From the NCBI GenBank assembly GCA_038501785.1, contig JBAMJR010000151.1, positions 5,132,501 through 5,196,500 on the forward strand: DNA of 64,000 nucleotides, given 5' to 3'. The position numbers were made by a program, and so were the translations under genes. Below the pieces are notes generated by a model that saw nothing but the letters and a program-made list of their open reading frames with translations, was not told the origin of the DNA and did not search any database. Shown here piece by piece: positions 42,036-53,989 of this stretch (position 1 is the stretch's first letter; each line of letters begins with the position of its first letter). The stretch is from Myoxocephalus aenaeus (Eukaryota; Chordata; Actinopteri; Perciformes; Cottidae).

Positions 42036-43841
42036 AAGCTGTTTCGTTAAAGAAATAGTCTGATCCGTAAAACCACATTTTGTTGTTTTTACAGAGAAAC
42101 TGAATTAAGTTTAATTTAATAAATAATAAAACTTTAATAACTTTAATTAATAAAGTTACTACCCTACACAAAGTATAATGTCTTGAGAGTCGAGGCTACA
42201 GCTAAATAAATCCTGCATAGTAATAGCTGGTTCAGCTTCCCTTTGGGTACACTCGTCAGCCGGTTTACATGCCCTCAGTTGTTTTGTCCCCCACTCTTTT
42301 CACTCCAATGAGCTGGGTAATAATCAGTCATGCTTAAATATGTTGTTCTTTTATTTACCACCGGAGGGCAGTGTGCTCCTTCCCATTGACTCTTGAGAAG
42401 AGGCATTGTAACCTGGTACCACTCCCATTTAGAGACATTGCTGCCCGAGTTTTGAACCTCATCTGCTGCACTGACTTCACACCTGCATTGGTTGCAGGAT
42501 TGTGTAAATATATCGGATATAGTATATTACTTCCCTCCTCATCACTATTCATCATCTCAAGCAACAATGATAAAATAATATTGTGATCATACCAATTTCC
42601 CCTTCAAAAGGATGTGAGAAATATGTCTGCATGTTTATATTGTGTGTCTTTTTGTTTGTCTGTCTATGCTTCTTCTGTCTGGCGGTGCATGTGTGTGTGT
42701 GCATATGCAAGATGGGGTGGGTGGGTCTGAGTATGTTTGCATGTGCACAAAAGAGGCAGACAGACTGACAAGGGAGAGGCAGGTGATGGAGATAGGAGGG
42801 TGAAATGAGGGCACAGAACTAAGACAGGAGCAGTGAGGTGACATCACGTGGCAGAATCCTCACAGGAGTTAGATAAAAGCTCTCGCTGAGTGACAGAGGG
42901 GTCGTGCTCACTATCTTCAGCCACTCATCACCGTTAATCAGAGGGCCAGGCTCCTCTGCAGAGCTCTGAGACAGGACATATATGCACACACCTACACATA
43001 CACACACAATGTCACCTACAAGCATATAGACTAATACAAGCATGCATGCATGCATTATCATGCTTTACTGCACTCGGCAATGCACCTGTCTGAATGTTTA
43101 ATGTCTATTGTTAAAGTGTGTATTGTGTTTCCGTCGTCCAGCAGCAGAGTGGTCTCTGGGCTAGTTCAGCATGCCTCATATTTCATCTGAGAGGCAGGCA
43201 AGAGGAGCGCAGTGAGTCAGGTGAGGCCTGGACTCATGAGGTACAGTACAACTCACTTGTGGGGAAATGCCCAAAGCTCTTGAGTCGGTCCAGTCATTAT
43301 GCCTCTTTCTGCTGCTTTGATAGTAGTGTACACATTCAGCCTCAGTTCTGCATGTTTACTGAACTCTGTGTGCTCTCTGACAGTTCAAAGCGTACAGTAA
43401 GACCCCTTGGGTATGTGCCTGTGGAAACTGGTGGTTGTACTAGTGCAGTGAGCCACAGTACATAAAAGAAGGTTCAGGTTAAAAATTCCACGAGCAGAAA
43501 TGCCACCACAAAAGTACCTGTAAGTTATAAATAAAATCACTCAACATGATTTTTCAACCATTTTTCAATATTGGCTTGTTCAATTTTAGCCTCTTATACT
43601 GAAAGTATTTAATTGACCGCATTCATTTTTCTTTGACTATTCCCTATTTAAAAGCTGCTGGTGTCAGCCACTGCCAGTGTGTGTGTAGGTGTACGACATG
43701 TGGCGATGGCATCATGGTAACAGGTCTGGCGCATGACCTTAGCTGAATATCATTCCATCTCCGCTGTCTTTATACTGTTTGCCTTTAAATTAAATCGAAG
43801 AGAAACCAGAAAGAATTAGAATAAATACCGAAGAGATATTC
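42036..43841. other. non-coding stretch
   Basis: No exon or named repeat recognised. Confidence 0.5.
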
Positions 43842-43878
<37 letters not shown>

Positions 43879-44554
43879 CATTTAATTTATATAGCACTTT
43901 TCATAATACTCAAAGTCACTTTACACAACATTTAAAATATCCTAAAAGCTATGCAATACCACAAATAGAATAATAAAACAAATAAAAACAATAAGAACAT
44001 GGAACACACAGTTATACATTAAAAGCAGTTCTGAAGAAGTGGGTTTTGATTTGTGATTTGAATGTAGTGAGGACAGTGCAGTCTCGGATGAGTTTGGGGA
44101 GAGAGTTCCAGAGGGAGGGGGCAGCTATGGAGAAGGCTCTGTCACCCCATGTCCGTTGCTTAGTCCTATGGGGGATGGAGAGGAGGTTGGCATCAGAGGA
44201 GCGGAACTGACAGGATGGAGTGTGGTGGTGGTGGAGCAGGTTGGTGAGGTAGGAGGGGGCCTGATTATGGAGGGCTTTATGAGTGAAGAGAAGGATTTGA
44301 TATTGGATCCGTTGTGGGACGGGAAGCCAGTGGAGGTTCTGGAGAACAGGGGTGATGTGATCACGGGAGCGGGAGTGGGTGAGCAGACGAGCAGCAGAGT
44401 TCTGGATGTACTGGAGTTTATTTAGGATTTTGGATGATGTGCCATAAAGAATGCTATTGTAGTAATCAATTCTGGAGGTGATGAAGGCGTGGTTCAGAGT
44501 TTCGGCAGCAGATGAAGAGAGTGATGGGCGGAGACTGGCTATGTTTTTTTTCAA
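43842..44554 (-). mobile_element. L2/CR1-like LINE, 3' part of reverse transcriptase ORF, UTR and (ATT)n tail
   Basis: An uninterrupted minus-strand frame of 180 codons (44554-44012) encodes LNHAFITSRIDYYNSILYG, LQYIQNSAARLLT, LHWLPVPQRIQYQILL and SLWNSLPKLIR, the end of a fish L2/CR1-group reverse transcriptase protein. A 3' UTR with GTGCTATATAAATTAAATG and an (ATT)n tail (43842-43877) follow. It is 5'-truncated. Lack of stops suggests a young copy. Confidence 0.88.
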
Positions 44555-44569
44555 GCCATTTTCTTCTTT

Positions 44570-47285
44570 TCAACTTTCATAACATTCTAGAATAACAGCA
44601 CTCATGTCCCTGTTTCTGTCAGTACCAACATATGTGTCCACTCTCTTTCCCTGCATTCATTTGGCTATTCTCTGAAATAACTAGAAGTAATGCCACTTCC
44701 AGATAAGACATATTCTCAATGTCAGCCGTACTGTGGTTTATAGTCTGCCAATCAAATATTCCCCAAACTAAGAAGCGACAGCCTGAGGAGAACGAGAATG
44801 AAGGAGAATGAAGCAGAGGATGAATGAATGAAGTCAAGCGAGCGGGGGAATTGAGAGGAGGATGAATGAGGGGAAAGTCATCTGCTTTATTTGGACCACA
44901 TATCTCTGGAATCATATTACATCCAGTGTGGTTTACCATACCGGATGTAATATGATGTAATACCATACTTTTACCTTATAAAGCTGTAAAAGGTGAGCTC
45001 ACAGGGCCATGGCCGGCACAGAATCCAGGGAGCTGTCAGTGATGGCTGTGGCCTGTTTGCTCCAGCTTCTTCTCTCCCCTGGGTTCTGTGAGCCGCTCTC
45101 CATTCACTGTTGGCTGGACACAATAGGACCCCAGAGGGGGAGCAGCTTTAAAACTCTCTGTATACCAATGTTATATACTAGAACCTTGGGCAAAGTGTGA
45201 CACTGTTTATTTGAAGTGAATAAATGGTGCACCCTTGTTCCCTTGTCAAGACAAGTGAAACGATTGAATGAAGGAGTTATATGATGTACAAAGATACAAG
45301 GGCCAATGTAGGATTTTTAAAATGGTGTTATTTTACCAGTCTTATCCTTCATTTTCTCTCTCCTACTTCAATCTAAACCACACAGGTCAATGGCTGATAA
45401 GGGAATGTCTTGCATCTGACTGAAAGCATGCCTGTCTCCCTGGCTTTACAGAGGGCCAATAGTGAGTTGATCCAACTATAGCTGTGAGCCAACCATGGCA
45501 ATGAAAACCGTCAGCTTTGGGCGATGCATGTGGATTAAAGCCTGCGTGGTGCCTGCCAGTTAGGGCTTGCTCAGAGTAAAGTGCTGGCTCCTGGCCATCA
45601 GTCATCCGACAAGGCTTTTATTTGCCCTTACATTATATTCAACTCTGGCCTGATGTTAAATCTGCAAGAGCTCAAATCTCTGCATACGTAAAACCAGGCC
45701 TGTCAAAGTCATATAAACACAGATTCTCTAAACACCAGGGATATAATTCTACCAGTAAATGCTTGTTAGCAACACAACCATATGTATTTCTGCTGTTTTG
45801 TATTCAGCTACAGCAGTGACAGCCAACTTTATGTGACTAACTCTTTCTGAAATATGGGACTTGCATGAGAGTTTAAGAGGTTGATGCAATGCATCCTCTT
45901 TGCATTTCCCCCTTGCTTTTGTTGTTGGCTTTGCTGCATAAAGGAAGAGGAAATACGACAGAATGCTACAGAAATAACTTGGGTTGTTGCATTGCCAATG
46001 ACAAATGGCAATGACAAAAAGTCATAAAGCAATTCCTTGGAGAAAGTAAAGCATTCATGGGCATGTGTTGCATCCAGTGATAATAACCTCAATGCTAAAT
46101 ACTCACATAAAAAAAAAATGATTAAATTGCGTCCACAAGCTGAGCCTGCCATCCATTATCAGTGAATGGTTTCCAGAGTATGTCCACTAAATCTCATTAT
46201 AGTAGAAATAAAATGTTGCTAAATTGTCATAATAACGTGCAGATTTAATATTTCTTTAGGTTGGATTTTCTTTCTGGATGAGAATCCATTTTAGACACAT
46301 GCATGTACACAATTTAGAGCACCATGCACACAAAACAACACCTTATCCCCTGAGCATGTGTTGAATATTACAAAACAATGACTGTAGTGCTGCATTCTAA
46401 ACAGAGATGTGGTGAGAATGAGTCATTCTTTGGAGAGGGTTGTGTAGTACAAAGCTGGCTTCTGACTGTGGCAGTAGTTAGTTAGGTAGTGCAATCTTCT
46501 GCTAGCTGGGCCTGATGCACGAGACCGATTTCCACATCAGTGAATGATACAGACTAAATCTCAGTGGGCTGGGTGACCCACTTTTCAGCTCTCCAAGTGT
46601 ATGTAAGCATTGTGCACTGCACACCACACAGCACTCGGCCATTATCTAAATTCCCTCACATTATATACATACACTCACACAAAAGGGACAACAGCAAGGA
46701 ATGCCAGCCATTAGCATTGTATCCTAAAGAGCACCAAGAATTTCAATGAAAAATAATTTGTTGTTTATCTTACATAGGCTTTTGTGTTACCATCACAGCC
46801 CTGATTATGAAGCTTTGTCAGTATTGTAGACTGAATTTGATATTAAAGAACATCATGAGTCATTGGTCAAGTCAAGTAATTATGCAATAGTTGGGTCACC
46901 AATGTTATCCACTGTAGCTCCAGTTGCTAATACGTATTCCAGATTATGCTAACTGCATCAACTATAAACAAATTATAAAATACAATTTTAAATTCACATT
47001 CTATACATACTGTACATTTAAAAATGTTTTGATCAAATAAGTAATCCACAAATACAAAATTAAATAACTTGTTTACAATTTAAAAATAAGATATGTATAA
47101 AAAAAAATATTAAATTAAACAATTACACATTTTTTATTTAAATATTTGGAGAAATTCAAAATGATTCTATATTCAAGCATATCGAAAAAGCCTCTTTTGC
47201 TTTGTACACTACTTTAATGCAACCAAAGCCAGTTGAAACTTGATCGGTCACTATTACTTTGACTACAATCTTGTCAATAACAAAA
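44570..47285. other. non-coding stretch
   Basis: No exon or named repeat recognised. 46960-47160 is very A/T-rich. Confidence 0.5.
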
Positions 47286-47289
47286 TATT

Positions 47290-47835
47290 GTCCCGTTGAA
47301 TGAATGAATATATACTTTATTAATCCCCAAGGGGAAATTTTGTGTCAAGTAGCAGCAATTTACAGACAGAAAATAAGATAGCAAAACAGCAGGGATGAAA
47401 GATATATCCAATAATAATACTAATAAAAATAAAAATAAAAATAAAATAAAAAATAGCTGGGATGAAAGAAAAGAAAAAAGAACAGAGTATTAATTTAGGA
47501 ATTAAATTAAATTCAACTTAAACAGTAGAAGTGCAAATTGCCAAGTATGTATGTGTATATTAAGTGTGTGAGGTGTAAATAAACAAACAATAACAAACAA
47601 TAGGTGAGTGCAAAAATGCAAGTTATGTAATATGTGAAGTGTAGATAAACAACATGTACATGTACAGTGATTAATCAGTCAGAGGATCTGGCAAGCGGTG
47701 ACTTATTATAAAGCCGTAATGCCGTAGGCAGGAATGTTTTCCTGTAGCGGTCCTTGTGACAGCGGAGCGTGAGAAAGCTCCTCACTGGTATGCCAGTGAG
47801 GAGCTTTAAGGGCCATGTGCCTGTAAAATGTGTTA
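47290..47835 (-). mobile_element. LINE 3' end, minus strand
   Basis: On the minus strand a short frame reads RCHKDRYRKTFLPTALRLYN, a common C-terminal block of fish non-LTR reverse transcriptase proteins. A long UTR and the end CCCCTTGGGGATTAATAAAG then an ATTCATTCATTCA tail follow. The edge ACTTTATTAATCCCCAAGGG is a frequent fish repeat edge. I cannot name the clade. Confidence 0.65.
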
Positions 47836-47859
47836 TTGAATTGCAGTGTTATCTGCCAC

Positions 47860-47880
47860 ATTATTATTATTATTATTATT
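47860..47880. repeat. (ATT)7 microsatellite
   Basis: Pure ATT run. Confidence 0.95.
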
Positions 47881-49026
47881 GCCACATCATTCACACTTGG
47901 GGCTAAAGTGTGGGGATAGTGATAGGAATAATGGAGAAGGCAAGTCTTATTACTTGCAACCTGTGTCATTAGGGGTGATGGCAGACGACTGGTATAAAAA
48001 GAAAAATCATGCCTTGCCTGATTTGATATATGAGACGCAAAGCACTGCTGTAAAAAAAAAAAGCTCCTTAGTGTGATCTGTAATGCACATTTCTAATCTG
48101 GTTAACACCGCTAATGCAAAAAGACAGGGTGAAGGATGATATATCTTCGCTTACTAAGGGCTCATCGACAGGGTCCATGTGTTTACACCAGAGGCTCTCA
48201 ATCATGAGATGATTTTCATCACCTTGTCTTTTAACCATTTGCTTCTAACCATTTGTCCTATCAACAGTAGACCTTTCCATTTTGGTTGAGAGACAGACAG
48301 AACGATTTAATTTGGTTCTGGCAAAAACTTATAATTAAATAAAATAAATGAATGAAAAATACTTCTAAATATCAAAATTTATAATACCCTTTCAAGTGGA
48401 AGCATGTGGAATTCAGAGCACTGAGAATAATAAGATGCTTTGCACCTTCCCTTTTCCACTTGCCCGACAAGAACAGCTGGTGCATTGTGTTGAAAGATAC
48501 AGAAACTGAGGCAGAGGTTAATTACGTTATGTGAGATGCTTGTACCGCATCATTCTGAATCTCTACGATGTATTTGAGATTCAAGAGGACTTAGAAAACC
48601 TTCAGGAGACAGTTCAATTTAATTGTTTCGCTTCTAATTCAGAAGGAGTTAAAAGGCTGTTTGCTATTGGGTCGAATCTGGGAGCATCTGCAAAGCAAAA
48701 CAATTAAAACAAAAGATGGAAGACAGATGCTGGGTGATTTGAATCATGGTCCTAGGCAGTGGCATTCTATTCATCAGCATTCATCTGCTGGCAATCTCAT
48801 TGAAGCTTGGTGGAGGAATGGGCTTGACCCTCAATTTATTTTGTTATTGTCAAGGGTTGGCTCTCGCCCAACACCCTGGAGAAATATCACGCAATGTCTC
48901 AACTAATCTTTCAGAGAGGCCTCTTCATACATCCTCTAGATTTCCAGGTTTCTCTGGCAAAAACAACAAATATGTGGCACTGTTTTTTAAATATTCAGAT
49001 CATAGGTATTTCTAGTGCAATATTTG

Positions 49027-49409
49027 TGTAAGGGTTTGGTTTTGGCTGGACCCAAGCGCAGACACGGGGACAGCAAGGTAGGGTGAAGGTAATGGGTTTA
49101 TTGAATAGAACACTGATGACTTGGATATGGCAGGAGGTGAAATGCAGGTTGAGCAGAGGAGTGGCGTGAGTGGCGGCAGCTGGACAGGAATCCTGGGCAC
49201 GGAGGTTAGTTGCAGTCAAACAATACAGTAAAGCACAAGCGTAGTCTCAGTCCTAGAAAGGATTACGCGAGGCCGAGAGTCTAAGTACCACTTGAGATGG
49301 TGAAAAACTCTGGCAACTGGAGAGAGGGAAGCCAGGGTGTTTTAACAGGGAGGATTTGATGAGATGATTGAAGCCAGGTGTGGAGATGAGGCCTGTTGCC
49401 CGGAAGCCA

Positions 49410-49450
<41 letters not shown>

Positions 49451-49460
49451 AGCCGTGACA
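49027..49460 (-). mobile_element. probable solo LTR, 434 bp, with 5-bp target duplication
   Basis: It starts TGTAAGGG and ends CCGTGACA, so it has TG...CA ends, and is flanked by ATTTG at 49022-49026 and 49461-49465. On the minus strand it has AATAAA near 49105-49100, which suggests that orientation. A (CA)n tract lies near one end. No internal retroelement coding is present, consistent with LTR-LTR recombination. Confidence 0.75.
49414..49448. repeat. (CA)n tract within the LTR-like element
   Basis: About 17 CA units close to the right edge of the element. Confidence 0.95.
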
Positions 49461-49465
49461 ATTTG

Positions 49466-51659
49466 AGCATAAATGGAGGTGCACATACTGTGTGAAAGCA
49501 TTAATACTTTGCTACTTTAGATTTAGAAGATTTAAAGTGTACGGTTTAGTTGAGGGTTCAAATAGACAGGCTACTACGTAAAATGTGCGTCATGGTGTGT
49601 TGATGTTTTGTTGTAAACCTGTTATATCTGTATATAAATCACTGCCACTGCTAGTTCTTTTATTTTTTTTTATTGGTTTCAAACCTGACATTCACACCAA
49701 ACAAACAGAAGCATAGCTCAAAAGGCTGCTGCAAAACATTGCACACCATTGAGTGGAAACATCATTCAACCACTGCTGCAAACCGCTGAAAGCACCATGA
49801 GTAATGTGTCAGCAGTAGTTAGGTACTGCAAGCTGTCAATCATATAATCTTTTATTAAATTGACTTTCATATAATATAATGGTTTAACCTTTTCACTGTA
49901 CTAACAAAGTCATATACAGGATGTGCAAACACTATCTGACTTGGGCCAGCACAGCAGGGACACAATGACATATTGAAAGGCTCTGATCATTTTACAAGTG
50001 TCTCATGACAGACTGATTTTTTTAGGCGGGGGCATTAACAGAGTATCATTGTCCAAGAGAAAAGGCTCTGAGACACTCACAGCCAAACAGATGACGTGAG
50101 GCCATCAGGACACTAGCTCAGCCTGAGCGTGCTCAGCTGATTTATGATTGCAACGCTCTGCCTGAGCTGAGATGATTATGCAGGCAGCTCCCTGGGCTCC
50201 AAGCAACCATAAAGGTTAAAGGTTCTCCACCACTCCACCATATGGAGAGACCGTGGACAGATGAGCTTAGAACTGCCGCTCGTGGATCCAAGCCCTCAAA
50301 GGGGTTTGGGATCACTTCTATGGAGACGGTCAGCGTTTATCTTAAACACATTTATATTATCAGGTTGAGTTTAGGCTTTTCAAAGTTTCACTTGTCATGT
50401 GATCTGATAGCGACTGAGCCACACAAATAACCTGACTAGCTTTTGCAAAGGGATATAATCCAATAATAAATGTTATTCTCTCATTTCAAGAAAAATAAGG
50501 GATGCATTTAAGAATAAATGACATAACAGACCTTTTGAACAATGTGCATCTTAAAATGCAGTACATCATTTTAGAAAAATTAATTGCCCTAGCCCTGCAG
50601 TTTTAAATTCAGTTTAAAGTTATGCCACCCAAAAAAGACCCAATCTTATATTATTCTCATCTTCTAATAAGAGAAATGTGTGCGCAGGGACTATATCTGT
50701 GGTTATTGAAATCACTTGTTTCAACCTCATTCCCTTCTCCATTAATATCATTGTTGGGCAGTGAATTAATGTGTTAGGTTATCGGATTCATAATCAATCA
50801 TATTGGGCTCTTAGAATGTTTATTTTCTGTGCATTCATTTCGGATGTGAGTGGGTATGTTTGCTCAAAAGATGAGTGCTTTGTCTTGCAGTGGCGCTTAA
50901 TGTTGGCGCTTTGAATAATCGCCACGACCTCTTAACATGTGACGCAACCTGCTTTTGAATTGCCCGTGGGAAGAACTAACATTTAAAAGTCTGCTCATTC
51001 TTGGTGAAAGGCTCTGGTCTCGCTGACCACATTTCTCTTTTTGAAAAAGTGAAATGAATTCTCTGACTCACGACTACCCTGTCTCTCTCCTCACTTGAAT
51101 GGCGAAGTTTATCGGAATATACATATTTGATTGGCTGAGTAGCATCACGTGATTTGATTCACAACGCATGTAATTGGTCGGTGTGTTTCCTGGACCACTG
51201 AACGAGCCATAAAGGCTAGACAATAACATTTTGCTTATAAGTCCAGGTCCTGGTACAAAGGCCTCCGCAGTCCAGCTATTAGTGACCCCTGTGCTAAACT
51301 TATTTTATTTTTTGACTTTTTTTTGACAGTGCTAGGCACTATACTACCATGCAGCCCCTGATTTAATAATTCTCACTTGAATAACTCCTTGCGAACATAA
51401 GTTTAACATCTCTATCACTACTAAAAGCCTTCTTCAATTCAGCATGATTTTTTCATCATCATTTTGTAAATGATGGTCCCATTTATCATAAAATAGAAAA
51501 GCAGAGTATGATTTAGGACATGGCAACCTTGTGATTGAGATGTTGCTCCACAGCTTAGTCCGGTTTGGGAGTTGTCCGTGTATTTGTACTTAAATCCTTT
51601 CACAGGTTTTTAGGTTCATGGACGTTAATTGGTACAATTTGGTCCCCAAAAAAAAATCT
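49466..51659. other. non-coding stretch with a possible regulatory patch
   Basis: No exon. 50000-50215 is less AT-rich and contains closely spaced TGCTCAGC-like and TGATTTATGATTGCAA motifs, so it could be an enhancer, but this is only an impression. Confidence 0.35.
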
Positions 51660-51689
51660 TTTTAAACTTTTGATTGTACTAAGCTCCAT

Positions 51690-51842
51690 TCTCACTTAGC
51701 AAGAAACCCAATATGGCGTCTGTGAAAAAACCCACGGTAACAATAGCAAAAATGGTGAACTCAAGGCTTCAAAACTGTAGTCCACGGACCAATGAGTTAC
51801 GTCACAGCAACTCTATTCACTTCTTATATACAGACTATGATA
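51690..51842. repeat. dispersed fish repeat ending in TATACAGACTATGA
   Basis: GAGTTACGTCACAGCAACT and the edge TTCTTATATACAGACTATGA recall a very common teleost repeat ending near TACAGTCTATGG. Boundaries are approximate. Confidence 0.5.
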
Positions 51843-52650
51843 ATTATAGTTGCATAATTGTATCTGCTCTTAGTTAAATGCTCTTAGTGATCCAGTTTTC
51901 TCCCCGAACCCAAAGACATGAGTATTTAAAGTAGCTTTGATGCAGTTGCCTACATTCCTCCCATCCAGTGTTTCAAATATGCCAATGTCCTTGTGACCCT
52001 GAATAGAAATATTTGAAATGTGGAGAATAAAATAATACATTTCTACGGTCATGTTTTTTTTGTCTTATTATATTTTGAATAATCCAATACATGTATTACG
52101 AATACATATATGGTGGATAATAAATAGCTAGATAGTCATCAGTGAGATTTATTTTGAAAGCAGCTCTTCTGAAAGCACAACAATAGAAGTGTGATATATT
52201 ACAGCTTTCCTCTCTTGGGCTCACCTTTTTCAACTCATTGTGGCCTCATTCCAAAACATTTCATCATTGCACAGCAGTAGCAGCCCCGGCCTAATACAAC
52301 CAATATCTCTAAGGACATTCTGATGGGCCATCACCTCCCCAGTTGAAACAAACAAACCATCAGCCATATTGTCAAAAAATACCACCACAATATGACATTA
52401 AGGTAATGTCACATTATGGTTTTATTTTCACAGCGAAAGAGAGAAATATTTCTTTCCATAAGTTCCTGAAGGACCCTAAGAGCAGAATACTTGATTTGTA
52501 TTTTTGGTAGATTCTGATGGTTAGGTTGGAGTACTCCCTTTTTGGCTTCAGCTGGGTAACACTTTACAATACGGTACATGAAACTGTGAGGGGTTACTAC
52601 GGAATAAGGAATGTTCTGATGATTGATGAATCATGACTAATAATTATGGG

Positions 52651-52845
52651 GGTGGCTTTGGCCCAGTGGACAGAGTGGGTTGTCCTTTAACCACAAGGTT
52701 TGATCCCGGGCTCCTACTGTCTACATGATGAAGTGTCCTCGAGCGAGACACTGAACCAAGTTGCTCCCGGAGCACTTCAAAGAAACTCACTGCTCCTGAA
52801 AAGCCTTGGATGAGTTAAATGCAGAGATCGAATTCCATGTATTTG
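52651..52845 (+). mobile_element. tRNA-derived SINE, second copy
   Basis: The head has GGTTTGATCCCGGGC (B-box-like), then GTGTCCTCGAGCGAGACACT and TTGCTCCCGGAGC, parallel to the 19082 copy. The tail differs (GAGTTAAATGCAGAGATCG), so it may be a sibling subfamily. Confidence 0.7.
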
Positions 52846-53245
52846 AGGATTTTAATATAGTCTAAATTCTTAAATAACTCAGATTGCAGGACTCTATAAT
52901 AGATAATAATGAGTTCATAGAACAGACTGGGAGATATATGAATCATTAGGTACTGAGCGGTATCTGTGAACCGACACTTTTTTCATGAGCAGTTCCAGAT
53001 TAACAATGAATCGCCTACTGAGTGGTGAAAAAAAAACATATTAATTAATCATTAGGCAATCATTAGTTACTTATTGTTGTGCTCCCTCAAGTACATGAGT
53101 GCAAGTGGTACATTACACTGAGTTGTTATTAAGTAGTAGTGCTTTCTGATAATGACAAGAACTAGTAAGTTTTTACTGGGGAATTCATAAATAGTTCCTT
53201 CATAACCAGAAATAGCAGGATCCACAAAAAAAGTTGAATTCCTAA

Positions 53246-53515
53246 TACCGTAAAAGTCGGGTTACAAGCCGCTTCTACCTCCGGTGGGTGTCCCCGCTGT
53301 AGCAAGCTAGCGCTGCTGCTAGCTCCCCGCTGCTGCTGCTACTGGCCGCTGCTGCTGCTGCTACTGCCCACGTCCTCTCTGCCCGAGTCTTGGTTGTCGG
53401 GAAGCTAGCAGAGAGCTAGCGGAGAGCTAGCAGGAGCGCTAGCTGGCTACAGCGGGGAGCTAACGGGGACACTGACCAAAGGTAGTAGCAGCTTGTAACC
53501 TGACTTTTATGGTAC
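53246..53515. mobile_element. foldback/MITE-like inverted repeat with CTG-rich arms
   Basis: The left end TACCGTAAAAGTCGGGTTAC and the right end, read in reverse TACCATAAAAGTCAGGTTAC, match. The arms continue through CGCTGTAGC and AGCTAGCGCT blocks for about 80-100 bases, with a CTG/GCTAGC-rich middle. TA on both sides would fit a TA target duplication, but this is ambiguous. Confidence 0.78.
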
Positions 53516-53580
53516 CGCTTATATATTAATATTTACATGGAAGTCATTGCTGTAGCATTAGGGATTCATAGACCTTAACT

Positions 53581-53981
53581 AGGGTGACCAGACGTCCTCT
53601 TTTTCCCGGACATGTCCTCTTTTCGAGACCTAAAAAAAGCGTCCGGCAGGGATTCCAAAAACGTCCGGGATTTTGCTACGTTCGGGAAAATAGTTATTAC
53701 CCCCTTACAAGTTTTGGAAATGGTATCTCCCTCACGTTCCACCTTCTTGCGCAAGCTCTGACTGTAGAGAACTGTCATTGGTCGACGTAAATGTAAGTTC
53801 ATGGCATGCTACACGCTACTGCTACCCCCCCCCCCCCCCCCCCCCCGCGACGAAGTGTCCAAACTACATTTACGTTGAGATCGGTCGACCAATGACAGTT
53901 CTCTCTACAGTCAGAGCTTGCGCAAGAAGGTGGTCTCGAAAAGAGGACATGTCCGGGAAAAAGAGGATGTCTGGTCACCCT
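53581..53981. mobile_element. long foldback element with AGGGTGACCAGACGTCC ends
   Basis: The left end AGGGTGACCAGACGTCCTC and the right end, read in reverse AGGGTGACCAGACATCCTC, continue as arms through GGACATGTCCTCTTTTCGAG. A second arm pair, CTTCTTGCGCAAGCTCTGAC and its reverse complement (about 53740-53798 and 53861-53930), faces across a poly-C loop. The left arm has about 95 extra bases (53641-53735) absent from the right arm. No transposase. Confidence 0.85.
53825..53846. repeat. poly-C run of 22 bases
   Basis: Forms the centre of the foldback element. Confidence 0.97.
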
Positions 53982-53989
53982 AGTTTAGT

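Noticed and set aside
42819..43465. Open frames on both strands
   Set aside because: They have unrelated translations on opposite strands, no domain, and no splice pattern; probably chance.
53575..53802. Minus-strand 75-codon frame in the foldback element
   Set aside because: The frame is a by-product of the repeat arm, and its mirror appears in the other arm.
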